Positions 1-11,788 of a stretch of 64,000 nt of DNA are shown one piece after another. The stretch is from Ipomoea triloba (Eukaryota; Streptophyta; Magnoliopsida; Solanales; Convolvulaceae), in NCBI RefSeq assembly GCF_003576645.1, contig NC_044930.1, forward strand, positions 21,648,515-21,712,514, given 5' to 3'. Position 1 is the first letter of the stretch. Each line of letters begins with the position of its first letter. The position numbers and the translations under genes were made by a program. The notes under the pieces were generated by a model, which searched no databases, had not been told where the DNA came from, and saw only the letters and a list, made by a program, of their open reading frames with translations.

Positions 1-2229
1 ATTATCTATATTATATTTATATATAATAACTATATAAGCTAAAGTGTTATTTTTATTTTAAACTATAATTAAAGATTAGAGTTATCAATAATTATATATT
101 TAGTTAATTAAAAGTTATTTTTTGTACTTAGGTAATCCTAATTTTGCAGGACTAATTCTTGCCCAAGGGGGCAAGGGACCATGTTCCTAGAATTAAAAGT
201 AATTTTTTTGTTGTTAAGTTATTTATGTAATAGATGGAGAAGTATTTTAAACGAAAAACAACATTTGATTAGTTAAATAGTACGGTGCGCAATAAATAAA
301 GATATTTATAAATAAATGAAATTTGTATTTGTGTTGCTATGTCATTAAAAATATAATATTTTGTATTAAATTAGTGCATTGACACCCTAAATTACAATTC
401 TGGCTTTGCCACTATCAAACGCCATCTAAATGTATTATATGTATGTTTCAATTCAGGTTATATATATGTCCTTGATTTTCATCCATTTTTGTGCATTAAA
501 AAAGTACGCATTATACTTCAAATGTTGTGTGTTGTGTTTTTATTATATAAAATTACTCTTATTGTAATTTGTTGGACAAAACTGCCCTTAGACTATTGTA
601 ATTAACTCTATTATATTTTAATGAATTCTAAATATAATGAGTAAATTAAAAATGATAATACACCCTTATAATTACCATATATATTCTGGAGACAATTAAT
701 TAACCCTTTAAATGATTTTGTACCAAAAATTTTAACTATCATTTTCATTTTAATATAAATAGAATTTTCTCAATATAAATAGAAATATAAAGACAATAAT
801 TAATGATTCCAATATAATATAGATTGTATGACTTTATCAAATGTTTTTTCATTTATGATTATTATATTGATGAAATCAATTAAAACGAGGTCATTATTAA
901 TCGGTTTCAAATGTCAAACAAGAATCAAAGAATACAAAGAAAACACAAGAATAATTCTGTAATTGCTCATGTATTACAAAAATGCATGTTAGAATAGGAC
1001 AAAGAGCATTCATTAAAAGAAAATGAAGAATCCACTATTTAAACTAGCTTCTCTAACCCCGAGGCTAGGGTCAGTCATCAGGTACTCATTCACTCAAATT
1101 GTGTTGTTGGCTCTCTGCTTTGGATCCTAGGTAGGCCTCTAAATTCCCTTCAACTTGATTGGCAACCTCGAGGTCAACTTGAGTAGACTCAGGATTGTGA
1201 GCCATATATTTTTTGACTGTATAAAATTACTGATAGCTAAGCTTAATCCCCTAACATGTGAACCATACTTTTAATTAATTCTCTACTCTAACTTGCATTC
1301 TAAATATAAAAAAGACTTCAAAACAACAAGAATGGGATTTAGGACCTATTTAATCACAACTCGAAATCATAGGATTCAATTCTAATCAAAATCGGGGTGG
1401 AAACCAACACAAATATCATCTACCTTCCTCAAAAAACTACAACTTTCCGTTGATCAACTCTGATTCTACCCCAGTGTAATCGGTTGCAGAGGTTCTATCA
1501 TCAGCACTACTCTCCAATGGAGCAGCTAGCATTAATCACCTTAATTCTCACCCCTTTACCCATCATCTTCTTTGTGCTCTTTGCCACCATTTTCTGCTTC
1601 TTCCGAACCACATTCCCACCATCAGTCTCCATATCACTGCCATGCCGATTTATCTCCATCCCCTTTACGCTGATTCTCATTTGTTGCCCTAGTTTAAGCA
1701 AATGCACCTAAGCCAAGGGGTGAAAATGGATTCCAAGAGTCCATGTCATTTCCACCGCAACCGCCAACCCTGATCTGCACAAACCCTGCACATAAAAACT
1801 TACCCATCGCCACCACATCCGCCGGCTTCTGCATTTCTCATTCCAACACTCTCTGAAAACCATAGGATACTCGTACACATAGTGCCGGCACAGAAAGCAC
1901 TAACCACGCATCAACAACGAGCCTATACGCCTTTTCTGCTAAAGCAAAGTTGTTCTCCCTAGGGCTTAAAAATCAGGTCAAAATCTCACGTAAAGTGAGG
2001 GACTCCCAATATTGAATAGGGTGAATTCTCCGGCGAGGCCTATTATGGACAACCCTTCATGGGATTGGATCGCAAACAGGGAAAAGCGACCTCCTGGAGA
2101 CTGTCTTTTGCAAACAAGAGACGGTCTCCTCCAGACTGTTTTTCACCAAACAATACAAAAAAAAAAATCGAATTGAATTTATTACGTCAATACTATAGTG
2201 AGTAATTGTATGATAATATGTACACCGTC
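1..2229 (+). repeat. Block copy 1, left part cut by window edge
   Basis: This is the first copy of the large repeated block that recurs at about 9.7, 17.7, 20.9, 47.0, 51.6 and 57.7 kb. It has the AT-rich opening, the segment around 140-180, the segment around 900-1050 (similar at 10640, 18950, 22670, 49700, 52900 and 58780), and then the minus-strand J-protein pseudogene. Similarity to the other copies stops at about 2229, where the copia-type element begins. Block membership was judged by eye from shared sequence order, so percent identity is not given. Confidence 0.85.
1389..2044 (-). pseudogene. J-domain (DnaJ-like) protein pseudogene, copy 1
   Basis: Read on the minus strand from about 2044 downward, the sequence encodes a J-domain-like start (PYSIL.VPHFT) followed by fragments also seen in the fuller copy at 60630-61421. 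Relative to that copy it lacks roughly 100 bp around 1880, which removes the J-domain end and the CPYCYYVYEYP segment. The C-terminal part (SWTPFSPLG, then a lysine-rich stretch, then DDICVGFHPGF) remains. Stops interrupt all frames. In plants, J proteins with this C-terminal zinc-ribbon-like segment are Hsp70 co-chaperones. This copy is a broken remnant with no expected function. Confidence 0.7.
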
Positions 2230-2439
2230 AATACTATATCCAATCACACTTAATACTCAATAATAGGAAAGCCATCAGATAAGAGAAAACCAAATAGATT
2301 AATCCAGAAGCAGTGCTAGTAAACAACCGAGATAATGTCCAATAATAAACAATAGATAATAAGATCTACAGTCCAAACACAAAAATTACCCGCAGTAGTA
2401 GTCCAAAAACAAAACCAACCAAAAATAATACCAACAACT

Positions 2440-3075
2440 TCAATACTCCCCTTGAATTAGCATTTTCTCCCCCTGTTTTGTCAAATAAATGACAAAAGGC
2501 AAACATCTAACAGGCTGCTGGTTTAGATACGCCATATAAATAACCCATAATAATCAGAACTGTCATTCAAACCATCCAACCATTCAAACCATCCAACTAC
2601 CATCAGATAATAGATAGCCAACTTACATCCAACGCCAAAAAGTTACCAAGAATACCAGCAAAACAACACTAGGAGCGAAGCTCCCCCTTAATTATCACTC
2701 CCCCTTTTTGTTAAATAATTGACAAAGGCGAACAACTATTGAGAGTGCCTGAGTGGTTTGTATCACTAGGAACAATCATCATGATTAATATTCACAACTA
2801 ATTCCCCAAACTATCCATCATATCATATCGTATCCATGTATCATTGAGAAATTCCACCACTTGGATATAGAAAAGTAATCAATCGCATTCATCAACAAAG
2901 GAATCCATCAACTAGAAAGATAGTCTAGATAAGATAATAATCCAAATGATATGAGGATCCAAAGTAATATGACAATCCAGATGATTAATCAAATAATATA
3001 ATAAACCAAATGATATGATCACTAAGCTAGAAAATATGATAAGTAGATAACCACACTCCCCCTTAATTTGTACGT
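2440..3075 (-). other. Polypurine-tract-rich 3' region of the copia element
   Basis: Several C-rich tracts on the plus strand (around 2446, 2471, 2683, 2699 and 3056) read on the element strand as AAGGGGGAG-like polypurine tracts. Repeated tracts of this kind upstream of the 3' LTR are usual in SIRE-type copia elements and may prime plus-strand DNA synthesis. No coding sequence was recognised between them; the short open frames at 3063-3408 look fortuitous. Confidence 0.55.
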
Positions 3076-3599
3076 CGAGACTGTTTCACAATATCATCAT
3101 AATATCTTAGCACTAGTTTCCTTGAAGTTGTAACAGGCACCTGCATAAGTAAGATGGAAACGAGAAACCTAGAACTAGAAGACAATACAACAATTAATAT
3201 AAAAAGCACTGATATTGTTAATAGGGTCAAACAAAGCAGGAAGATTAGCACATAAATCAGTAAACATATTCAGATAAAGCATGTTTAGGCATAGATTCAT
3301 AACGGATAGCACAGAAAACACACACACAAAGTCACATACGGTCATGACCGGACCAAACAGATAACACAAAGCCACAAAAAGAATAGTAATCAATTCAGAG
3401 AAACACATAGATCCCTAGAAAATAAAAACACAGATAGAATCAAGAAAACATCAACTTAGGCACATTTCAAGAAAGCATACATAGCACACGAGAAACACAA
3501 AAAACAATTAGGAAAATTAACAACAAAAATATCCTATATACAGGTATTGAGAAAATACCAACTAAAGAATAAGGACTGGAAGGTACCAAATACCAATAC

Positions 3600-3855
3600 C
3601 CCTGATGATATTTTTTCTTTCAGCTTTTCGGAGTTTTTCCTACATAGCTTTGATCCAGTGTTCATCGGTTAGAGCTTCCTTCACATTCTTTGGTTCAATT
3701 TTTGAGGTGTAGCACTCGTACCCTGCAAGTTCACTGTAATCACGTTTCTTTCCCCTAGTCCGAACTCCAGAGTTTGGATCTCCAATGATGTTCTGTACTG
3801 GATGATTCTTTTGAGTGCGTGTCGGTGCATCTAGTCTAGAGGCTGGATTATATAT
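3600..3855 (-). pseudogene. Start of copia reverse-transcriptase region, truncated
   Basis: Downstream of the integrase C-terminus the minus strand encodes a short linker and then a motif of the type EALTDEHWI.AM, which in copia polyproteins marks the entry into the RVT_2 reverse transcriptase domain. The similarity ends at about 3600, and neither the catalytic YVDD box nor RNase H is found anywhere in 2230-3600. RT and RNase H therefore appear deleted, and the element cannot be autonomous. Confidence 0.6.
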
Positions 3856-5124
3856 TTAAATCGTTCCTGGATCAGGTGTGGATTGTTCTAATGCTGCGTC
3901 TGGATAACTTGGCCTACTTGCCAATGAGTCTGATGTACTCGAAGGACATTTTGAATTCTTTGTTGGAGATTCTGGATTATTTGTAGAAGACTTTGGATTA
4001 TCTGCAGAAGGTTCTGGATTATTTGCAGGAGTTTCTGGATTATTTGTTGAGTAATCTATTCTGAATCGTGGTATTTCAAACACATCATCTGGTAGATCGT
4101 CCACCACGACATTTGCAGATTCCATGATGACCTTTGTGACTTTGTTGTATACCCGATAGGCATGACTGTTGTATGAATAACCGAGAAATATACCTTCGTT
4201 ACTCTTTGGTTCAAATTTTGCCGTGGTAGTTCTATCCTTCAAAATAAAACATCGTGAACCAAATATGTGAAAGTATTTAAGATTCGGCTTCTTACCTTTC
4301 CAAATTTCATACGGAGTTTTGTTTGTGCCAGGACGAAGATAGACTATGTTGATAGTGTGGCATGAGGTATGGACTACTTCAGCCTAAAATTTCCTTGGTA
4401 TGGATTTTGCATTGAGTAACACTCTTCCCATCTCTTGGATAGTCCGATTTTTGCGTTCCATCACTCCATTTTGTTGAGGTGTTTTCGGTGCTGAATATTC
4501 ATGAGTAATACCATACTTGTGACAGAAACCATCAAATAAACTATTGACGAATTCACGTCCGTGATCACTCCGGATTCGAACAATTGGTTCATTTTTTGTT
4601 TCCTTAAGCTTGAGAGCCAAAGTTTTAAAAGCTTCGAAGGTTTCTGATTTTTCCCTGAGAAATATTACCTAAGAAAATCGTGAGTAGTCATCAACACATA
4701 CTAAAATATACTTTTTACCTCCAATACTTTTTGTTTGTGTAGGACCCATAAGATCCATGTGGATCAGCTCCAGGCAGTATTTGGTATTGATTTTCTTTAG
4801 AGCTGGATGAGTCGTCTTTGTTTGTTTCCCTGCCTGACATGAACTGCAAATGCTTTCTGATTCAGATTTCATGTTTGGTAGTCCGATCACTGCTTGAGTT
4901 TTAATTAACTTGTCAAGAGAATGATAGTTTAGGTGTCTTAACTTTTGATGCCAAAGCTCAGCTTCATTCAAACTGGACCTGCAGCACATAACATCATTAG
5001 TCAGAATGTAGCAATTATCAGAAGAACGCTTACCTTCCATGATGTATTGCTTTTGCCTATCTAGAATGTTGCAACTATCTTTTGTGAAGTTAACATTCTA
5101 ATTTTGAGCGCAAAGTTGACTTAT
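3856..5124 (-). pseudogene. Copia integrase (GAG-pre-integrase, core, C-terminal)
   Basis: Three consecutive minus-strand segments make up an integrase. Positions 5040-4669 hold the GAG-pre-integrase zinc finger (LWHQKLRHLNYHSL ... CSSCQAGKQ) and the first catalytic Asp (HMDLMGP). Positions 4668-4384 carry the second Asp (RSDHGREF) and the Glu (PQQNGVMERKNRT), so the DDE triad is still visible. Positions 4242-3856 are the C-terminal region (IFLGYS...AYRVYN) with an Asn/Pro-rich repeat. Stops at 4669-4671 and 4384-4386 sit where family members usually have Trp, and another ends the frame near 3856. The gene is broken, and protein function is not expected. Confidence 0.88.
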
Positions 5125-6667
5125 TGACGTGTAGCAAAAATGAGTGACGGTGAGTGTAGGGTGTGAAATGTCGTTCCGCTAAGGATTGTGGGTTATGGCA
5201 CGCAATATGCAATTACAAAACTAGGCACTAGCACAAGGAAATCAACAATAAGCTAAGCAAATGACAACAATGTAGAACAAACACATATAAACAATAGATA
5301 AATACAAAATTAAGAAATAGGACTCAAGTTAGGGGCATTACCATCTAGATGCTTTAACACTTAAGTTTGTGGGAAGAACATTAGCCCTAGGTTCTTAAGG
5401 CAAGCACTAAAGAATCCAAATTTTCACAAGGATTAGAACAAGGGTTGTCCCATTTCCATGGTGTATCAACCCAAATTCTTGAAGAACAAAAACTATTTAG
5501 CCCAAAATCTACCCATATTTCCATAGAAGAGAAAATGGGTTTGAGATTGGGTTGGCTCAAGTCTCCCATCCAATTCTCATTGAGATGGAAGACTTTCCAA
5601 AGACAAACAACAATCATTGTACACTAATCATTGAAAGATAGAAATAAACCCAATTCAAACTCAAGAACCCTAAATGGGTTTCTTCCCCTTTTTCACAATA
5701 ATCACAAGCTAAGCATCAAAATAGATAATACAACCCTAACTAAAGCCCATAAACTAACTACTCATGATTAAATAGCATAAAGAACACAAAAGCAGAAGTA
5801 ATAAACATAAATCTTGATAAAGAAAAGAGATAAGGGAAAGAAAGTTTCTCTATTGAAATGGGTGGAAGAATCTTGAAATCCAAGCTTCAAATCCAAGATT
5901 ACAAGCTCCAAATGTGTTAAAAAACATAGATCTAAGCCTAATTTAACCTAAAAATATGAAAGGAAGTGAATGGGAGTGTCTAGGGTTCAACCATGGGTCA
6001 AAACCGAGTTCAAAATGCTCAAAATGAGCTTAAATAGTGAGTAGAGCAGGTGCCTCTGACCGACCATCTGGCCGGATGCCTCCTCTCTAAAAACTGCATT
6101 TTGCACTGTAATTCTGCCTAAAACCTCCGGCCTAGCATTCGGCCGGATGCATCCTCTCCAGAAATTGCATTTCCGAACTCTGTGCAGCTGCTTTGACTTC
6201 TAGGCTGTTTTTCACCATTTTCCGTTCAGAATTACGAAATTTGTATTTCTGGCACAGTTGTAGCTCTTGAAGTCTTCTTTCCAATGGTACAAGAATCACT
6301 CAATATAGATTTTTATAGGCCGAGATATCGTCCAACCACTAAGACGTCGATGTGCAGAAATTTCAACACCTTGACCTTTTGCTTCTCTTTTGTTTTGGTT
6401 TGCCCAAATGACCAATACTATTGAAAATACAACTCTTAGGCTCCCTTGGAAGTGTTGCACTCATCTCCATAGCTTCTCCTTGACTCCCATTGACTCCAAA
6501 TGCATCCAAAATGCATGAAAATCACTGTCTTTGCTTCCAATGCTTTCCAACTCATACTCCTTGCAAAATAACTCAAATAAGCACTAATTATCATGAAAAT
6601 TAGAATGATGTATAAACAAAATGACTTAGTGAAAGGAGGGAAAATATAGACAAATAAGCACTTATCA
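5125..6667 (+). mobile_element. Solo LTR nested inside the copia protease-integrase region
   Basis: The copia reading frame is interrupted exactly after the LISIS motif and resumes with SQLC on the other side. The inserted DNA begins TGACGTGTAG, ends GCACTTATCA (5'-TG...CA-3') and is flanked by the 5-bp repeat CTTAT at 5120-5124 and 6668-6672. It has no polyprotein and no second LTR, so it reads as a solo LTR of about 1.54 kb left by LTR-LTR recombination. Its end resembles that of the solo LTR at 37607-39212, and both may be Ty3-like. Short open frames at 5387-5627 and the 5' part of 6436-6660 lie inside it and are not genes. Confidence 0.85.
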
Positions 6668-6672
6668 CTTAT

Positions 6673-6912
6673 GCTGATGAGGTTCGCCTGTAATCCGTTG
6701 ACAAGTAGTACTCTTTTGAGTTTAGGTAATCTTGCAACATTTAGCGTGCCTACTCCAGTGATTTTTCCCTTAACACCATCACCAAACGTTAGTTCACCTT
6801 TGCTTTCTTTGATGTCGGTTAGGAAGTTGATGTTTCCTGTCATATAGCGAGAACAACCACTATCAAAATACCACATTTCCTCTCTACCTGAAGATTTTGT
6901 TATGAGGGACAC
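6673..6912 (-). pseudogene. Copia aspartic protease, split by solo LTR
   Basis: The minus-strand frame contains WYFDSGCSRYMTG, the catalytic DSG motif of copia retropepsins, followed by FLTDIKE, LTFGDG.KGKI.G.G and the NLISIS motif that normally leads into the GAG-pre-integrase domain. The frame then runs into the nested LTR and the remainder continues at 5119 and below. Retropepsin cleaves the Gag-Pol polyprotein inside virus-like particles. Here it is inactivated by the insertion. Confidence 0.85.
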
Positions 6913-6993
6913 ATGAAAGATGTAGCCAGACTTTCTTACCCAGACCTGTTTGGTGAATGAAGTGATGAATTTCTGTTTGTACTTTTCAATCCT

Positions 6994-8640
6994 CTAATCT
7001 CTGTAGAAGTAGTAACATTCCGGTCTGGTGTGTCCTCGAACCCTGCAATAGTGACAAATAGGGTTATAGGGCTTAGAGGTACGTTTATACTTCAGGACCA
7101 TGTTGTGATGGTGCCTTGTTGAACTCATTTGCTTTGCTGTACTAGTTTCTGGAGTATCTTCTGGATCTGGTCCAGTTGCTTTGACGAATATAGTTTGACC
7201 TTTGTGTTTGTCTCCAGTGAAGCCAAGACCAAACTTAGTAGTTGATTGCCGGCCTGTGTCCAGAATTTCATCAAGTGTTGATGTGGTGTCCATCATCTGG
7301 ATCTGTTTCTTTAGAGTAGCCAGTTCTTGTGCTAACTTGATCACTTCTTGTTTTAGCTTGGCTTCTTGTTCAGAAACAGCTTGGAGCAGTAGGTCTCTTT
7401 CGGATATTTGATTTTTGTACACTTTGCTAGCCTTTTCTAATATCCTTACTTGACTACACAGAGAATGAATAGCTTTAAGTAAACATTCTAATTTGGGATA
7501 CAACTTCTTATACTCTGTTTCATAAGAAAAAGCAGGAGTTTCAAGATCTTCTGCCGAGTTGTAGTCACAGCCTTCCGAATCAGCTATATCTTCATCTTCA
7601 ACTTCTGGATCAGCTGCAATCCTGGCCGTGAACGCATCGAAGTTGCCAGAAACTTCTTCTGTATCAGCTTCAGCTTCTGGGTCAGCTTCATTGTCACTCC
7701 ATGTTAGTGCTGCCATAGATTTTTTTCTTCGTAAGTAGGTGGCACATTCAGCCTGAACATGCCTATAACCTTCACACTCGTAGTACCGGATGCCTTTACC
7801 ACCTGTTCTTTCTCTAGGTTGGGTTGTACACAATGCAGATGGTTGTGTTGTACGAGATGCAACCGGTTTGTGATTTGATCCATTCGACGACGTTGAATTA
7901 GGTTTTGATGTATTTGATCCTTTGAAGTTTTGGGATTTGTTACCACGGAAGCTGTTCTTTTGTTTGACCTATTTCAAGATTTTATTGAAATGTTTGGTTA
8001 ACAAAACTACCGGATCATCATCCTCGATTTCGTCTAGATCTGACTTAGGACCCTATTCGTCAGTTGTAAAGGCAATATTCTTTTGTTTTCTAGAATGGTC
8101 AGTCAATATTTCCATTTCGTAGGTTTTGAGATTACCCATTAGCTGAGCCAAGTTTTGGTTTTCCCACTCGGGGCGTTCTTGTATAGCAGTTACCTTCATT
8201 CTGAACCGAGGCAAGAGGGAACGTAGAACCTTTTTGATTAACATCTATTGTGAAAATGGTTCACCTAGAGTGACTTCACGATTAGCTATCTCATGAACTC
8301 TCTCATTGAAGCTTACAATGTTTTCATCCTCATTCATACGCAAATCTTCAAAGTCACTCTAAACCAGTTGGAGGTTGGACTGCTTGACTGAAGTGGTACC
8401 TTTGTAAGTTGTTTCTAAAATCTCCCAAGCTTCTTTGGCGGTGTCACATCTTGTTATCAAATTAAATTGACTTTCATGAATTAAAGAAAAAATAATATCA
8501 AGAGCCTTAGCATTGTAGCTTGCTGTAGTTGCTTCCGTGGCAGTCCATTCAACTTCAGGTTTTATCACTTTTGGATCTCCTTCTTTTTCACCATATTTGG
8601 TAGGATGCTCCCATCCTGATAACACATATCGCCATACACC
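6994..8640 (-). pseudogene. Copia gag with zinc knuckles, broken by stops and shifts
   Basis: On the minus strand, 8625-8359 encodes the N-terminal capsid-like part (MLSGWEHPTKYG..., later ITRCDTAKEAWEILETTYKG, typical of UBN2/copia gag). Positions 8350-8053 continue with SDFEDLRMNEDE and RFRMKVTAIQE. Positions 7833-6994 carry a first knuckle in which a Tyr replaces the first Cys (YYECEGYRHVQAEC), an acidic stretch, a predicted coiled coil (about 7540-7290) and a second intact knuckle (CHYCRVRGHTRPEC). Stops near 8359, 8240 and 8053 break the frame. Gag forms the particle shell and binds RNA. This copy is dead. Confidence 0.85.
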
Positions 8641-8853
8641 CTAAGCACGAAGATGCATTCTAGTGCGGGTTTTTCAGTAAGCATAATCGTCCCCGTTTTA
8701 GATCTGGAGGAGGTCTGTGCTTGTCCATTCTAAAGTACTTAACACACAGTGAGATATTAAGACAGAAACACAACGAGAAAAACAAAAACACAAGATGAAC
8801 TCGTAAGTTCAAGAAGCACGATTTTGAAGCCAGATCGGTTAAACTAGTAATTT

Positions 8854-8874
8854 GAGTCCCCGGGCTTTGATACC
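8854..8874 (-). other. Primer-binding site of the copia element
   Basis: On the minus strand the sequence TGGTATCAAAGCC is one base away from the usual complement of the 3' end of initiator methionyl-tRNA (TGGTATCAGAGCC). It sits upstream of gag, as expected for a minus-strand primer site just 3' of the 5' LTR. Confidence 0.75.
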
Positions 8875-9655
8875 AAATAAAATTATAATCGTGGGTATTG
8901 AATGTACGAAAAACTTAATGTTCTAATTGATTTTAAAGACAGATTATCTTATCCTTTAATTAGATTGATTCAAACATAAAAAGATAAAAGATAAGATGAA
9001 TAGAACCAGGACACAGCAAATGATAACGCAATTCGGAGCTACAATCCTACGTTTGCGAGGCACTCACGACAGCCCAATCCACTAGATGTTTGCCAAGATT
9101 ACAGGGAGATGAAATGCTATTCATACACAAGGTCCAAAACTTATTACATCAACATTCATCAAACAATCTTCTAAACATCTTCACTGGAAGGGATTTGTGC
9201 AGGCTCAACTTGTCTGAATCAGCACCACGCCATAGAACCAAAACCCAGTAATAAGAACACGGATTAAGCTGACACACTGTCAAAAAACTCTTCAGATTAA
9301 TGTTGTTCAAATTTCTCACTTCTAAGCTGCTAATTAAAGCTTCAAAACTGCTTCCTTATATAGTAAAGCCATGTAACAAAGTCTCCCAACAATATGCTTG
9401 ATAATCTCCTCAGAAAAATGCTGTCCATTCATTTAAAAACCAACCACAAGACTTGCTAAAATAAAATTGATTATTGTTAGAAAAATTCGCTGGGAGCGTT
9501 GCAGCAGATCCAAAGTTCGCAAGTTATGATCCAAGAACACTGTGAACTTTGAAATAGTCAAACTAATATATGGACCAACTTATACTAAGACAATTAAAAT
9601 AACCTAAGGTTTGTCAAATGATTTAGCCAACACTAATGTGCATCATTTGTGCACT
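8875..9655 (-). repeat. Presumed 5' LTR and junction of the copia element
   Basis: By position next to the primer-binding site this should contain the 5' LTR, but clear TG/CA ends and a matching 3' LTR were not found at 2230-2450. The outer limit is therefore a guess. From about 9655 the sequence again matches the repeated block (compare 57760). No gene is visible. Confidence 0.4.
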
Positions 9656-9706
9656 TACAGTTTCAATTTAGGTTTTGTATATGTGTTGTATTTTTATTAT
9701 ATAACA

Positions 9707-10277
9707 GGAATAAAGTACAAATTGGCCACTAGACATAACCTGAAAGTGCAATTAGGCCACTGAACGAAAAAAAAGTGTAATTGTGCCACTCAACACTCCA
9801 AATACATGCAATTTCACCGCATAGCAGGTTTCCTATCATTTCATTAGCTGGTTGCATGCTTATGTGGATGGTGAATTGGCATTTTAAAATAATTTCTTAA
9901 TAATAATAACATTAAAAATAAAAAATAAAAATTAAATGCCTGCTACCTTGTGTTTTTTTTAAAAAAAAAAAAATTAATTGAAAAAATTAAAAATACAATG
10001 CCTGCTTGTTTGTTTGTCTTTTTTTTTTTAATTAAATTTTAAAATTTTTTATTTATTTTATTTTTATTTTTAAAGTTTAGTATTAAAAAAATATTGTAAA
10101 ATGCCAACTTAAACATCCATGTAAGCAGACAACCTGATGAAATAGAAGGTAACCTGCTATCAGGTAAAATTGCATGCATTTGGAGTGTTGAGTGGCCTAA
10201 TTACACTTTTTTTTTTTCGTTCAGTGGTCTAATTGCACTTTGAGGTTACGTTCAATGGCTAATTTGAACCTTATTCC
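9707..10277. mobile_element. Mutator-type MITE, 571 bp
   Basis: Long terminal inverted repeats of more than 100 bp start GGAATAAAGTACAAATT and end with the complement of GGAATAAGGTTCAAATT. The flanks are TATATAACA (9698-9706) and TATATAAAA (10278-10286), a 9-bp target duplication with one mismatch. Uninterrupted block copies have a single TATATAAAA here (for example near 52540). Long TIRs with a 9-bp TSD indicate a non-autonomous Mutator-like element. The centre is AT-rich with no coding potential. The same insertion occurs at 57862-58422. Confidence 0.85.
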
Positions 10278-11158
10278 TATATAAAATTACTCTTATTGTA
10301 ATTTGTTGGAAAAAATTGCCCTTAGACTATTGTAATTAACTCTATTATTATTTAATGAATTCTAAATGAGTAAATTAAAAATGATAATAGACCCTTGTAA
10401 TTACCATATATATTGTGGAGAGAATTAAATAACCCTTTAAATGATTTTGTACGAACAATTATAACTATCATTTTCATTTTTAATATAAATAGAATTTTCT
10501 CAATATAAATAGAAATATAAAGACAATAATTAATGATTCCAATATAAAATAGATTATATGACTTTATCGAATCTTTTATCATTTATGATTATTATATTGA
10601 TGAAATAAATTAAAACCAGGTCATTATTAACCGATTTCAAATGTCAAACAAGAACCAAAGAATACAAAGAAAACACAAAAATAATTGTGTAATTGCTCAT
10701 GTATTACAAGAATACATGTTAGAATAGGACAAAGAGCATTCATTAAAAGAAAATGAAGAATCCACTATTTAAACTAGCTTCTCTAACCACTTCCCCGTGA
10801 ATAGAGTGCCCTGTAAAACTCAGTCTTTGTCTAACTGACATGTCGACTGCCCCAGAGGTTGGCCTGAGAAGCCGACCCCACCGACGAAGCACATTCATGG
10901 CATCCGCTTCTTATGTCATAGCTAGCTCAGGTCATCACCAACCCTAGGACTGCAAGCCGACATGACCTCCACTTCATTAGATAGCTTTAGGTTGATCCTG
11001 AGTTTCTTGAGTACATCTTTGAGCTCATGCCTATCCAACATGAATTCCCAACTCGGTCAACCCTTAGTTCGCATGCTTCACATGAGGTCCGCATCATATC
11101 GGGCCCCCACTCCCTAAGATGTAATAGTTTGACAGTGAAATGGAGTAATTAATTCTTA

Positions 11159-11783
11159 ATGTCCCTAGGTTTGGCGGGAGACAACCCGGGATTGAAAAAT
11201 GTTATCACCTTGGCTTTGGTTTTGGTGTTAGCATTCGGGCTCCCTTGGATTGGGATGGCAGCCTCAAGGTCAATGGGAGGTGACTCATGGTCACATAATG
11301 TCGACACTCTAGCCCCGAGGCTAGGGTCAGTCATCACGTACTCATTCACTCAAATTGTGTTGTGGGCTCTCGACTTTGGATCCTAGGTAGGCCTCTACAT
11401 TCCCTTTAACTTGATTGGCAACCTCGAGGTCGACTTGAGTAGGCTCAGGATTGTGGCTATCACCTCGATTTTAGGGGTGGCCTTTGACTTGGGATCAGTC
11501 GTCAAGCTCCCTTTGCTTTGATTGATGATCTTAGGGTTGACAAGAGGTGGCTTAGGATCAATGATATCACCTTAATCTCCAAGCCAATGTCAATTCTAAG
11601 TTCCCTCTAATTTGATCGGCGACCTCGAGGTCAATGGGAATCATCTTGAGATCTAACATGATTATCACCTCGGGGTCATCTGAATTCAAGGTTGGTCTCT
11701 GGGTGCGCTTTAATTTGATTGCCAACCTCAGGGTCAACAGGAGGCGCCACCTCAGGATCTAACACGGCTATCACCTCAAGGTT
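11159..11783 (-). repeat. Degenerate ~100-bp repeats, coding-like on minus strand
   Basis: About five imperfect units of roughly 95-110 bp each begin with TATCACCT and contain a phrase like GCCAACCTCAGGGTCAAC, GCGACCTCGAGGTCAATG or GATGATCTTAGGGTTGAC. On the minus strand each phrase reads [V/I]-D-[P/L]-E-V-[A/G]-[N/D]-Q, spaced about 35 residues apart, so this may be a fragment of a captured gene with a repeated protein motif. The series continues after the solo LTR at 13613. Stops and shifts are present. I do not recognise the protein. Confidence 0.5.
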
Positions 11784-11788
11784 AAACT

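Larger units (their letters stand above)
2230..9655 (-). mobile_element. Degenerate Ty1/copia retrotransposon, SIRE-like
   Basis: On the minus strand the order is primer-binding site (about 8854-8874), gag with two zinc knuckles, protease, integrase, the very start of the reverse transcriptase region (near 3600-3700), and then a run of purine-rich tracts. That is copia order (PR-IN-RT). Gag and protease style (CxxC knuckles, DSGCSRYMTG) and the many AAGGGGGAG-type tracts near the 3' end resemble the SIRE/Maximus lineage. RT and RNase H are missing and the 3' LTR was not recognised, so the element is internally deleted and truncated. The outer borders are approximate: block homology stops near 2229 and resumes near 9655, and no TSD could be seen. 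Confidence 0.85.

Noticed and set aside
1484..1711. Plus-strand hydrophobic protein (ITLILTPLPIIFFVLFATIF), recurring at 19509, 23716, 53472 and 60761
   Set aside because: It is the reverse reading of the lysine-rich C-terminal region of the J-protein pseudogene. The minus-strand order of J-protein domains is the better explanation.
10790..11110. Possible tRNA or structured RNA in the GC-richer middle segment
   Set aside because: No acceptor stem, T-loop or anticodon arm could be fitted.
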